Shown here piece after piece: positions 9,039 to 20,300 of a stretch of 64,000 bases of DNA. The stretch is from Kryptolebias marmoratus (Eukaryota; Chordata; Actinopteri; Cyprinodontiformes; Rivulidae), in NCBI RefSeq assembly GCF_001649575.2, contig NC_051442.1:27106519-27170518 (forward strand), written 5' to 3'. The stretch's first letter is position 1, and each line of letters starts with the position of its first letter. Position numbers and translations under genes: made by a program. The notes beneath the pieces are model-generated. The model was not told the DNA's origin. It made no database searches and saw nothing but the letters and a program-made list of their open reading frames with translations.

Positions 9039-9711
9039 ACATTATTTCATTGTTTTGAAGATGATTCATTCATTGTTAGTAATTATGTAATGTAATTATG
9101 GCAATGTTGAATAAATGTCACTGTAAACTTATAACTTTGTGATTATTGTGATTGGTAGATTTTATAAAAGCCATATAATGGTAAATTTTAGCATTATATG
9201 ATATGTAAAAAATACTGGAGAAAGAAAAAAATAGATATAACACAATAACATACATTTTTAAGTAAATTTAATGTAAAATTAACTCTATAAAAATAACAGT
9301 ATTAGTCTGAAGAGTGTAAACAAACAATAGTGTTAAGTAATTTGACTCACTTACTTGTTGATTTTGACACTAAAATGAGTAAAATTAACTCTGAAAATTT
9401 GACTCTGGCTATAGAGTACATTTTACTCAAATTGCGAATGGGACCAAAAATTTTCTGAAACTGAGTTAAATTCAACTCTGTAGGTGTTAAAGTGACACTT
9501 TGTTTTTTACAGTGTACTACTAGAGAGGGCCTCCACCTTAGTTTGGTTTTGTACCCTCTTCCTACCAGAAGGGATCCTGAGGGATATCTTCATGCATCTC
9601 TATTCTTGGAAGTTTTTTTTTTTATTATTCATTTGTGTTGCAATAACCTGTTTAGTTATTTGTTAGGAGCTCTTTTTCCAGAATCATATGGTGACCTTAT
9701 TAATGTAATTA

Positions 9712-12700
9712 ATGGTCGATAATATTAAGATTGTTTTGTTGAATGTGAATGGTATGAATGACCCTGTAAAACGTAAGAAAATTCTAAATAAAATGCGAAT
9801 AGAGAAAGCACAGTTAATTTATTTACAGGAGACGCATTTATCTAAATTGGAACATGAAAAGCTCAGGAGCTTCGGTTATTCAAAGATATTTTATAGTTCT
9901 TTCAGACATGGAAGCAAAAGAGGAGTTTTAATTCAAATTCATGATTCAGTAAAATTTGTCTTAAGCCATGACCTGTCAGATAAAGAAGGGAGGTATGTGT
10001 TAGTGAAGGGGACTTTAGAAAATGTAAAGGTTTCATTGGTCAATGTTTACAATCCACCAAATAGTAATATACAATTTATTAATAGCCTTCTCAATAAAAT
10101 AATTTTGGAGTTAGAGGGACTATTGGTATGGGTAGGGGATTTTAATATGGTTTTTAATACAAAACAGGATACAACAAATAGTAAAAAACAACAAAATTCA
10201 ACTACAAAGAAATTTAAACTGTTACTTAATGAATTTGGACTTGTTGACATTTGGAGAGAATTACATCCTATTAAAAAGGATTATACCTATTACTCAGCAC
10301 CTAATAAAAGTTATTCTAGAATTGACTACTTTTTTATGAGTAAATCTGACATATATAAGGTAAAAGAATGCAAACTAGAAGAAACAAGCGTATCAGACCA
10401 TTCTTCCCTAATATTAAAATTAAATCTACCTTCCAGAAAATGTAAAACAGTATGGCAATTAAATGTTGGCTTACTGAACTATAAAACGATTAAAGATGAA
10501 ATTACCCATAATATAAAAACTTACATAGAAGAGAATGACAATGGACAGGTTAATCCAGTGATACTATGGTATGCATTTAAGGCAGTATTAAGAGGTAAAT
10601 TGATATCAAAAACTGTGGTTTTTAAAAAATCCAGAGTGGAAGCCTATGAAAAAGAAAGAGCACAATTAATAGAATTAGAAAAAACAACACAAATGAACCC
10701 AAAATCCCAACCTGATTTTGGAAAAAAAAGAATTAAGAAACAAAATTGATAAAATACTTACATATGAAATTGAAAAGAAATCTAAATTCATTATACAATC
10801 ATATCATGAACTGGGACCTAAAGGAACAAAACTGTTAGCAGTGTTAGCTGAGGATGGTCAAATAGAAGCTTTCCTTAAGACATTAGATCTTCCCTCAATA
10901 GGAGAAATTCAAAATAAACTTCGTACCTCTTGTATAACAAGAATGGAAATACAAGAGACAATTAATAGGTTAAAAAAAATGGAAAAACATCAGGAAGTAA
11001 TGGATTGCCATCTGAGTGGTATAAATCTTTCAGTGAAGACCTTTTACCATTACTAGAAAAATCATTCAACCATACACTAGAATATGCAGTGCTCCCACCA
11101 TTTTGGAAAGAAGCGACCATAACAGTTATTCCAAAAAAGAGGAGAAGTGAGACATGTTCTGACTATAGACCTATATCTATTCTAAACATGGATTATAAAA
11201 TTTACACATTGATACTAGCAAAACGAATTGAACAATTTATTGGGGATATTATAGATGAGAATCAAACAGGATTTATTAGAGGTCGCCAAACACAAGATAA
11301 TATTCGGAGGGCTCTTCATATAACAGATCATATCCAAAATAAAAAAAAAAACTAAGGCTGTTTTAATCAGTCTCAATGTAGAGAAAGCTTTTGACAGCGT
11401 AGGCTGGAACTTTTTATTTAAAACACTAGAAAAATTTGGTTTTAATGAAAAAGCTGTACAGTGTATGAGGACCTTGTATCAGTCACCGAAGGCTAGAATC
11501 AAGATCAATGGAAATTTAACTGATAGTATAACACTAGAGCGCTCTATACGTCAGGGTTGTAGTTTATCTCCAATATTTTTTGCAATTTATATAGAACCGT
11601 TGGCTCAACATATAAGGCAACACAAAGATCTTAAGGGTATTGATATACATAAAGAGTCCCATATAATAGGTTTATTTGCTAATGATGTAGTTTGTTATTT
11701 ATCAGACCCTGAAAATTCACTGCCTTGTCTGATTAATCAATTAGAGATGTTTGGCTTCTACTCAGGATATAAATTAAACTTGAAAAAGACAGGTTTTGAC
11801 GTTCAATTATACACCATCTGAAACAATACGTGGAAATTATCATTTGAAATGGAATTCTAATATGATGACATACTTGGGTATAAAATTAACAAAAAAAATG
11901 GACGATTTATATAAGGCTAACTTTATTAGTGTGGACCAAAATCTATGAATGATATTAGAAGGTGGGGGATGGCACAGTGGAGTAGTGGTTAGAGCTGTTG
12001 CCTCCCAGCAAAAAGGTTGCAGAACCACTTCCCAGCCTGGGGCCCTTCACATGGGTTTCCTCCGGGTACTCCAGTTTCCTCCCACAGACCAAAAACATGC
12101 ATGTTAGGTTAATTGATGACTAAAATTGTCCCTGGGTGTGAGTGAGAGTGTGAATGGTTGTTTGTCTCATTTGTCTATATCTATATGTGGCCCTGCAACG
12201 GACTTGCGACCTGTCCAGGGTGTCCACCGCCTCTCGCACAGTGACTGCTGGGGATATGCACCAGCTCCCCACGACCCAGAATGGAGAAGCGGGTATGGAT
12301 GGATTATAAGGTAGGATGTGCTGACTCTAGACTTTAGTTCCACAATTGAGGCTGTAAAAATTAATGTACTACCAAGGTTTCTGTATCTTTCTCTATCTTT
12401 TCTTTCTATTCTTTTCTTAGCATTACCTATAGAAATTCTGGACAAACAGTTCAAAACATGGAATCAGATTATATCTACATTCATATGGAATGGTAAAAAC
12501 CTAGAATTAAATTTGAAATATTACAATTAGTAATATTAGTAAAATATTTTACTCAAGATCCTTTAAACAATGGCCAGGGAAAGGTTTAACAGCATTATGT
12601 GTAATCCTTAAAGATGGACACTTTAAAAGTTTTCAGGAACTACAGCAAGAGTTTTATATAAGAACTCAAGATCATTTTAGATATTTACAATTAAGGGATC

Positions 12701-13375
12701 TTTTTAAAAAAGAGATCAAACATAAAATAGTATAAATGAAAATGGGATAGTCAAAATGTTGATTGAGGCCTATTAGGGTAAAAAGCACAGAACAGTATCT
12801 TTACTCTATAAATATCTGTTAGACAATAGAGGTACTAATACATTGGATATTGAAACAAAATGGGAAAAGGAATTGGGAATTATGTTAACAGAAAACGATT
12901 GGTTGAACATCTGGAAGACCCAATTACAACATTCTTTGTAACACCAAAAATTATTAGTAAATTCAAATCCAGAGTTCAACCATGTTGGAGAGATTGTGGA
13001 GCACTTAATGTTAACCACACATATTTTTTGGTCTTGTCCCAGAATTGCACAGTTCTGGGCAACGTACATAAAAAGATTGTAACAATATTGGGTTATTCAT
13101 TACCTAAGACTGGTTTGGTTTTATATCTTGGTCTCCTGGATAATATTATATTTAGGAATGATTGTTATCTATTTAAAATTATGTTGGTGGCGGCCAAAAA
13201 GGTAATAACCAGGAAATGGTATCGATCCAAATCCTCTACCACAAAGGAATGGATACAGACTATAAACTCCCTATTTGAGACAGAGATGTTTTCACATAGA
13301 TTGAAGATACATGAAGAGCGATGTCAGGATAAATGGGGAAAATGGATTAATGCCATATCAAAGTTGCAGGACTAA
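9712..13375 (+). pseudogene. L1-A ORF2 remnant (endonuclease/reverse transcriptase)
   Basis: The N-terminal AP-endonuclease domain is largely readable at 9712-10700 (LNVNGMNDPVKRKKI, LIYLQETHL, VWVGDFNMV, SRIDYFFMS, SDHSSLIL). The linker and reverse transcriptase follow through frameshifts near 10715, 11030 and 11350 (YRPISILNMDYKI, GFIRGRQT, LNVEKAFDSV, IRQGCSLSPIFFAIYIEPLA). The catalytic F/YADD box is FAND at 11675-11686, losing one metal-binding Asp. A SINE splits the C-terminal region at 11964-12302; sequence resumes at 12313 (NVLPRFLYL) and ends at 13375. It is non-functional. Confidence 0.8.
11964..12302 (+). mobile_element. SINE-type element inserted in L1-A ORF2
   Basis: The unit starts GGGGGATGGCACAGTGG, with tRNA-like GTGGTTAGAGCTGTTGCC. 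It contains CCTCCCACAGACCAAAAACA and CGACCTGTCCAGGGTGT, and ends AAGCGGGTATGGATGG, a very common teleost repeat type. Imperfect 10-bp duplications flank it: ATTAGAAGGT at 11954-11963 and ATTATAAGGT at 12303-12312. ORF2 coding resumes directly afterwards. A second copy, in opposite orientation, is at about 60430-60640. Confidence 0.75.
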
Positions 13376-13530
13376 TTTTGATATAAAGGGTCTCTTCTTG
13401 TTATATATTATCCAATTAAGAGTCTCCCCCCAATGTGCAATATTATTTGTTTTTTGTTAGTTTTTTTGTATTATTATTTTTGACTGTACTTTAAAAATAT
13501 AAAAAAAAAATAAAGTTATAAAAAAAATAT

Positions 13531-13976
13531 ATCCGCAAATAAATATTGTGGTTAAATTTGAAAAATAAAACACCTAAATTCGATCAATGTCTAAATGTGA
13601 AACACTGACTTGTCGAAACAAAACTCATCAAGTCCTTATCGGGTTCTAAAGTCGGACGTCCCAGCAAATTCAGGTCAAAACTAAAAACTAAAAAGCCCAT
13701 GTTTTGTCTTGTTTTGGGTTTTCTTTTTATTTTAATTGTCACTGCTTTCCTGAGGAACCAAGGACCTACCTCAGCTTCCTTCAAACTTCCTGAGAAGGTT
13801 GGTGGCTTTCTTGTTTGAACATTTGACACCAAGCTACTAGCCCCTAACCTGTTTCTCCATTCTCAGTGGTTCCTGGTCCAGTTGCTGGTTGCCCCACACC
13901 CCCATTCTCAATAAACCTTTTTCTACTTCCATTTGTGTGCTGGCTGAAATTTCGGGTCTTCTGTTGTGAGCGTTAC
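13531..13976. other. Non-coding, repeat-like spacer
   Basis: I see no gene here. A polyadenylation-like CAATAAACC lies near 13909, and TGTAACGCTCACAAC on the minus strand (about 13978-13964) could be the start of an LTR that cuts the neighbouring LINE fragment. Its other end is not evident. Confidence 0.3.
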
Positions 13977-14169
13977 AGCTCCGTTTGCCCTGTTTCTGCT
14001 TGTGGTATCTTCTCTGTGTCTTGGGCCACAGAGGGGTGATGGTAAAAACCTCTTCTGACCATTGTAGCTCTGGTGGGACGAAATCCTGCTTTGGATATAC
14101 AAATTGGGAAGTCTTATCCTTAATTTTCAGTAATTCTTCCCTGCTGTACTGTTTGAGTGCTTCGGCTGT
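13977..14169 (-). pseudogene. Fragment of an L2/CR1-type LINE ORF2 start
   Basis: Minus-strand residues (QYSREELLKIKD, VYPKQDFVPPELQW, PLWPKTQRR, KQGKR) match the start of a teleost LINE polyprotein, just before its endonuclease. The similarity stops after KQGKR near 13977, where unrelated sequence begins. The longer open frame to 13837 is therefore a chimera of LINE and flanking sequence. The N-terminal hydrophobic run (FIFLFINIFSLFL) upstream should not be read as a signal peptide. Confidence 0.6.
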
Positions 14170-14250
14170 CTGATTAGATGACAAAAACAGACTAAAAATG
14201 TTAATAAATAAAAAAATAAATAATCGAGAGCTCATAAACACAAACCCCAA

Positions 14251-14639
14251 AATATGGCTCTAATACATATTTTATTTTGGTGTAAAACCAATGTCACTGT
14301 GGGTGGCATCATGTGTGGTTAAATGTAGCCATAGGTAACTTGTCAGCAGGTGTGCTGATTGCAGCAGAAACGCAGTTTTTTGACCGTTGTCGTCCTCGTC
14401 GTGCCGGTTTTTTATTATTGTGTTGCGACAGTCTGTGAGCTGTTTTTTGGGTTGATCTAACGGTCAAGTTTGTAAGTGTGCAATCTAAAAGGATCACATC
14501 TTGTTGGAGAGCGCAAGATCAATAAATGCTCTGTAATAAGAACCTCAAGTGTTCATTCATTGGATCCAGGCGGACAACGCGTCAATTAAATGCCGGTCAG
14601 CAGCCCCTTAGTGGCTTAGGTTTTTGGCTTTTTGTTAAG
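14251..14639. other. Non-coding repeat-like stretch
   Basis: No credible gene. The composition and a late AATAAATGCTCTG (14520-14532) suggest the end of an LTR or similar element, but no paired repeat or target duplication was found. Confidence 0.25.
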
Positions 14640-14860
14640 AACAAGTCACTATACCATGCCTGCCACAGAAGTCTACAATTAGAATTCCACTCGGGTTCAG
14701 ATCAGGGAAGCTGTTCCTCCAAATCATTCTTCTCCAGATAACTTGTGTCATTGCCCACATGGGCATTAAAGTTACAGAGGAGAACAACAGAAACCCCCTG
14801 TGGTGACCCCCTACAGAACACCATCCAGAGACTCCAAGAAGGCTGGGCAATCTGAACTGC
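14640..14860 (-). pseudogene. LINE endonuclease fragment
   Basis: The minus strand carries VVLLCNFNAHVGND and, in a shifted frame, FPDLNPSGIL-VDFCGRHG. These correspond to the LLGDFNAHVGND and PDLNPSG-LLLDFC blocks of a teleost LINE AP-endonuclease. The catalytic Asp of GDFN is Asn here, and at least one frameshift separates the blocks, so it is a dead fragment. Confidence 0.6.
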
Positions 14861-14919
14861 TGTTTGGTGCATAAACATAAACAAAAGTCAAAACCTTCTG
14901 TAACACTGTAACCCACAGG

Positions 14920-15630
14920 TAGGTTACTTCAAATACCCTTATTAGTTAGCTATTATGGTAAAGTTACTCCAACCACCAATACTATGCACTTATAAGGGAT
15001 ATCGGGCCTGATCAGAAGACTTTGGATTCGTGGGAGCCTAGCCGTGAACAACAACAGAAAAGTACACACACACAGTTATAAAAAAACAGTATAGTTTACT
15101 GATTGAACGCAGGGACTCAAATTTTCATATAAATAACAACAAAACTGCGTGCTTTTAAAGAAAGGAAAAAGAAATGATAAAATAAATATGAAACAAAATA
15201 CCAGTCTTTTTAGTCTTTTAGTCCTCTGCAATGTGTCTGTCAAAAAAACCTGACCTAGAACAAGGCCAGAATAATGGCCTTGTTCTAGGTCTTTAAATAG
15301 CTCAAAACTACCATTTAAAGAGATTTTGTCATTTCTCACATTTTTTTTTACATGTTGTACAACCAGATTCAAGTTACCACAGTTGCATATCACCAATACA
15401 TCAATAAGACTAATAAAATTAGTTTATATGTAGCAATACAAAAAGTATCATCTTAGTCTTTTGAAGTGATAATGAAATGCATCCACAACATAATGATTTA
15501 ATATCAGAATATGGACTGGAAGCACACATTAGCTCCAGTACCCAGTTTGCAGTATCCCCACATCTGCCTGACGCTTTTCTCCCCAAGAAACTCCAGAGTA
15601 GGAAAGAGTCTAAATCCTCTACAATAGTTG
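14920..15630. other. Non-coding spacer with a strong hairpin
   Basis: No gene is seen. The stretch contains a perfect inverted repeat at 15252-15291 (listed separately) and otherwise AT-rich unassigned sequence. Confidence 0.4.
15252..15291. repeat. Perfect 17-bp-arm hairpin
   Basis: The left arm GACCTAGAACAAGGCCA (15252-15268) is exactly complementary to the right arm at 15275-15291, with a 6-nt loop (GAATAA). No oligo-T follows directly on the plus strand. The function is unknown. Confidence 0.9.
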
Positions 15631-16185
15631 GGTTTCAGAGGCTAAGCTATGTGTAGCAGTGAGCCCAACTATGTCAAGTTGGTACATCTCAACCTCATAC
15701 ACAAGCTCTGGCTCCTTACTTCCCAGTGAGGTGACATTCCATGGCGCTAGGGTTAGTTAGTGAAACCAGGATTCTGCACTACCGGTGATGCCCACCATTG
15801 TGCCGCCCAGCTTGCACTGCACCCAACCTCGACAGTGCTCTTCACAGGTGGTGGGCCCATGTTGATGGCATCTTGTCTTTTTTTTTCATGCTTGGCACAG
15901 CAGAGCCCCAGGAGCCAAAGCTCAACCACCAAGTGCTTGCAGGCGAGGCCCCTCAATCCTGGCTCCAGAGGGGTACCCCAGTTTCCCATTTCCAGGCGAA
16001 GTTCCCTAATCCATGTTGTTTATCCATCAAGGTTTCTGAGTCGCTTTTAGTCCGACCCCTCCCCAGAGGTCAGTTTTCCATGGCAGACCCTACGTGGGGC
16101 TGATGTCCCAGACAACATAGCCCCCAGGATCATGTGGGTACTCAAACCCCTCCATCATTAAGGTGGCAATTCCTCAGAAAGGTAA
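15630..16185 (+). mobile_element. 3'-terminal fragment of a teleost LINE
   Basis: The text matches a familiar teleost LINE 3' region: GAGGTGACATTCCATGG, GGTGGGCCCATG, TGGCTCCAGAGGGG, CCATGGCAGACCCTACG, GACAACATAGCCCCCAGGAT and a final CTCAAACCCCTCC...AAGGTGGCAATTCC. Open frames here are incidental. I do not name the clade with confidence. Confidence 0.5.
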
Positions 16186-16574
16186 GATGTAAGATTTCAA
16201 GAAAAAAACCTGAGTTTACTGAACAGCTAACTGCTATCAAGGGAGCGAGAAACCTTCAGCTCCTGCACATTTTACGAAAGATAAAAATGTTGCTAAATCT
16301 TTGAACTAAAGACTTTACAAGCATGCTTAATATATGATTTATTTGCTCTATTACTTCATGAATTCTGTATAACTGTCTCTGTGTTGGATGTGATTTAATA
16401 TTGAATGCCTACTTGCAGTTTCCTGGCTTTAGAAGCTCCTCCACATGTATAAAAAGGACTGGCATTTGGTCATGTAATTTAGTTAGGATGCTGCTTGATT
16501 TGTTTAGACGTGATGTATGGGGCATAATTTCTTCTAAGACTTTTGTATATAAATTTTCATCCCTGTGTATTTCT
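16186..16574. other. AT-rich non-coding spacer
   Basis: I see no gene, repeat end or structured element in this stretch. Confidence 0.4.
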
Positions 16575-17061
16575 GTCACAGTTTGTCTGTTCCTGCCCCG
16601 CCTCCTAGTTCATCGCCACAGCAATCACCCTGATCATGTTCACCTGTCCTTTGCCCTATTTAAGCTCGCCATCCTCACTTGTTCAGTACCAGATTATTGA
16701 ACGATTCGCCAAGTAAATATCCAGTGTTATTTTCTCTCCCCATGCCTGATCTCTCGAACTTGACCCCCTGCCTGACATCTGACCATCGACTCTTGCCTGC
16801 CCCGTGCCTGAAACTTCTGCTGATTCTGCCTCCTGGTATCTGACCTTGTTTCTGCCCACTGGACTTCGCCCCTTGATTTGTACCCTTTTGGATTTGTTTT
16901 TGGCTCTCTGACTGACATAAACCAGGTATTTTGTCCCATGGAGCGAAGCCGAAACTAGACACGGAGACAGGAAATCAGGTAAGTGATTTATTTACACGTG
17001 CAGGTATTTACAGTGATGATTGTTCAGGAGCAGTCTGGAAGGAAAGGAGCAGGGTGAGTCT
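16575..17061 (+). repeat. LTR-like interspersed repeat, left part (split by L1-B)
   Basis: A C/T-rich body with TGTCACAGTTTGTC at its left, a TATTTAAG promoter-like box near 16660 and repeated CTGACC/CTGCC words resembles LTRs of teleost retroelements. It is interrupted at 17062 by the L1-B insertion and continues at 22723. Class and ends are uncertain. Confidence 0.35.
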
Positions 17062-17075
17062 CGGGCACATATCTT
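17062..17075. repeat. Left target-site duplication of L1-B
   Basis: CGGGCACATATCTT is identical to 22709-22722 and lies directly before the T-run (A-tail of the minus-strand LINE). Confidence 0.9.
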
Positions 17076-17395
17076 TTTTTTTTTTTTTTTTTATTTGTTT
17101 ATCAGGAGAACATATAAACATTGATCTTACATACATTTTGCAAAAATTACACAACTTCTCCGATTTTTTTTTTTCCCCATAAACATAAATCACTAAACTG
17201 ACATAACAAACACAAGACAAAATAAATGCAAATACAACAAAAAATAAATTAAATAGAAAATAAAGGAAAAAGAAAAAAGGGGGATGGGGATGGCATTAAA
17301 AAGCTAAAATGTAATAGTATTTTGCCTATTTATTTATTCTTAAAAATTTAGTCACATGATGACGTAGTGAGTCAGTCACATCAGTCTATGCAATT

Positions 17396-20300
17396 TTAAG
17401 GCAGAGATTTTATGTATGTTATAAAGGGTGACCACTTATGAGTAAATTTTGCTGAACTGCCTTTCAATGGTAACAAAGTTTTTTCTATCTTCAAGAATGA
17501 TCTTACAGTGTTAAGCCATTGTGATGTAGACGGAGGTGTAGGAGATTTCCAGAACAATAAAATACAGCGCCTGGCTAGGAGAGAACAGAAAGCCAAGACC
17601 TCCCGCTGTTGGGGGGACAGGTTAAGTGTGGTCTCTGGAACTCCAAAGATGGCAATTAGTGGATCACTTTGGATCTGAACTCTAAAAAACCCTGAAAGTA
17701 TGGTAAAAAAATATTTCCAAAATTTTTCTAAGCTTGGGCAGAAGAAAAACATATGACTTAAGTTGCAAGGTGAGGTCTGACATCTGTCACACTGGTCCAG
17801 AATCGAGGGAAAGATTTTAGATAGACGGGATTTTGAGAAGTGAACTCTATTTATCACTTTGAACTGTATAAGCTGTAATCTGGCACATGGTGTACTTTGG
17901 CGTATGCTGGGAATAACTTTATCCCACCATGAATCAGACATTTCAACACCCAATTCACATTCCCAAGCAGTTCTGGTTTTACCCAATGAGTCGGATTCAA
18001 TTGCCATAAGCTTTCCATATATATTAGAAAGGGGTGAATTCAGATTGGGCTTCAAAACTAGAAGGTCCACCCATGGTGGGTCAGCAGGGAGAGTTGGAAA
18101 ATTTGGGAACAGTGATGAAACACAATGTCTAATTTGGAAATAGAGAAACAGATGAGCAGTAGGTAGGCTAAATTTTGAGGACAATTCTGGAAAACTAAGA
18201 AATAAACCATCTTTGTAAAGATCTCTCGTTGTTCTAATGCCTCTCTCATGCCAAACTCTGTAGGCAGCATTAGAGGTGGCGGGAGAAAATATATGATTTT
18301 TTAATAATGGCATCTTATTAGAGGGAGACACAAATTTAAAATGGGACCTAAATTGTAACCAAATCTTAAGTGTAGAGAGCACTACAGGATTTGTAGTAAC
18401 AGAAGACAGTTTAATTGGTAGTGATGAATAGATAATTGAGGCAGGTGAAAAAGACGGAGAAATTGAATGAATTTCAAGTTTACACCAGACCAGATTGGGT
18501 GAATTTAGCCAATAAATCAGTTTATGAATATGTGAAGACCAGTAATACAATGCAAAATTGGGTAAGGAAAGACCACCATTTGTGGTGAACTGTTGCAATA
18601 GGGAAAGCCTCAGTCTGGGGGCCTTTCCTCTCCACAAAAAGGAAGAAACCATCTGATCCAGGGACTTGAAAAACTGTTTAGGCAAAAACAGAGGGATACA
18701 TTGACATAAAAACAGAAATCTAGGTAGAACATTCATTTTAATGACATTAATCCTGCCAATTAGTGAAAGAGGGAGAGAGTTCCACCTCTGAAGGTCTGAT
18801 GCAATTTGAGAAACCAGGGGGGCAAAATTTTGAGAAAACATTGAAGGCAAAGTACGTGTAATATTAATTCCCAGATATTTAAACCCTGAGGGGCTGAGCC
18901 TAAAAGGGATATCAGATTGCTCAAGTTCTAAAGCCAAAGAATTTACTGGGTAGCATTCACTTTTAAGTAGATTAATTTTATAGCCAGAGAAAGATCCAAA
19001 CTTTTCAAGAATATCCAAAATTGGAGGAAGACTACATAAAGGATCCGAAACATACAAGAGAAGGTCGTCTGCATATAGGGACAATTTAAGCTCAATACCA
19101 GAGCGGATAATTCCGTGAAAAGAAGAGAGGGATCTTAGGGCAACAGAAAGAGGTTCAATGGCTAACGCAAACAGGAGGGGAGAAAGAGGGCAACCCTGTC
19201 TAGTGCCACGTCCCAACAAGAAATAATCAGATTGGACGGAATTAGTGACAATACAAGCTTGAGGAGATGAATAAAGTAGCTTGATCCAGGACACAAATCT
19301 TTCTCCAAAACCAAACCTATTGAGAGCGGCAAAGAGATACTCCCATTCCACTCGATCAAAGGCTTTCTCAGCGTCAAGAGAAATGATCACCTCAGGAGAC
19401 GTGGGGCAATGAGCTGAAGAGATTGCATTCAATAGCGTACGAACATTAAAAAACAACTGACGACCTTTAATGAATCCATTCTGCTCTTGCGAAATAATCT
19501 CAGGAAGAACCGTCTCAAGCCGAGTGGCGAGAACTTTAGCCAAAATCTTAAAATCCACATTTAAGAGCGACAGGGGCCTATAAGACTCACAAGCAGTGGG
19601 ATCCCTACCCTTCTTCAACAGGAGAGAAATTGAAGCCTGAGCTAAGGTGGGGGGTAACCGGCCACGCCCCAGCGACTCATTATAAACCTCAAGAAGAAGA
19701 GGGGCTATCTTATCTTTAAATTTCTTGAAAAATCCGGCAGGAAATCCATCCAAACCAGGTGCCTTACCGCTCTGCATATTTTTGATTGACATAAATATTT
19801 CTTCCAATTTAATGGGAGCATCAAGTTGGTCAGAAATCAGATTATTTATCTTAGGAATATCAATATTTTGAAGAAAGGCAAGCAACTCATCCGAGTCTGA
19901 TTGTAGTTCAGATTTATATAAATCACAATAAAATTTCTTAAAAATGGCACTGATAGCGACAGGATCGGAAACGAGATTGCCTGAATAATCCTTGATTTGC
20001 GATATTGTGCGAGAGCTAGCTTTTCGTTTCAGTTGATGTGCCAGAAGTCTACTTGGTTTCTCCCCATGCTCATAGTAAGAGGCTCGAGATCGAAGCAAGA
20101 GACGCTCCGCATCAGATGTTGTTAGGAGATCAAGTTCAGTCTGAAGATCCTGTCGTTGCTTCAGTAAAGCGTGTGACGGATTAATGGCATTTTGCCCATC
20201 GATATTCCGAATTTTTGTTGATATCTCTGATATCTTAGCACGTAGATTTTTATTAACATTGGCTGAGAAAGAAATAATCTGACCACGAAGATAGGCTTTT

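Larger units (their letters stand above)
1240..9514 (+). mobile_element. CACTA (EnSpm)-like DNA transposon with two gene relics
   Basis: The left end reads CACAGTAAAAAA (from 1240). The reverse complement of the right end reads CACTGTAAAAAA (ending 9514), so 11 of 12 terminal bases match. TA flanks both ends (1238-1239 and 9515-9516). Subterminal GAGTTAA, CAGAGT and GAGTAAAA motifs recur near both ends, in opposite orientation on the right. Removing the element joins two parts of a LINE. CAC-starting ends with short duplications fit the CMC/CACTA group. Inside are two plus-strand gene relics (3139-4768; 4783-5482 plus 8322-9038). The element is inactive: coding is broken and several later insertions lie inside. 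Confidence 0.6.
582..13530 (+). mobile_element. L1-A: old, interrupted L1-clade LINE
   Basis: A plus-strand L1-type retrotransposon is inferred from an ORF1 C-terminal remnant (596-988), an ORF2 remnant with endonuclease and reverse-transcriptase motifs (9712-13375), and an A-rich 3' end near 13499-13530. A CACTA-like element (1240-9514) sits between the ORFs. With it removed, the ORF1 stop to ORF2 start spacing is about 447 nt, close to the 434 nt in the independent LINE at 17076-22708. That supports the view that both ORFs belong to one element. Several frameshifts and a SINE (11964-12302) mark it as long dead. The left boundary is uncertain. Confidence 0.7.

Noticed and set aside
14635..14916. 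A 93-codon membrane-like protein on the minus strand
   Set aside because: It is a frame-shifted reading of a LINE endonuclease fragment.
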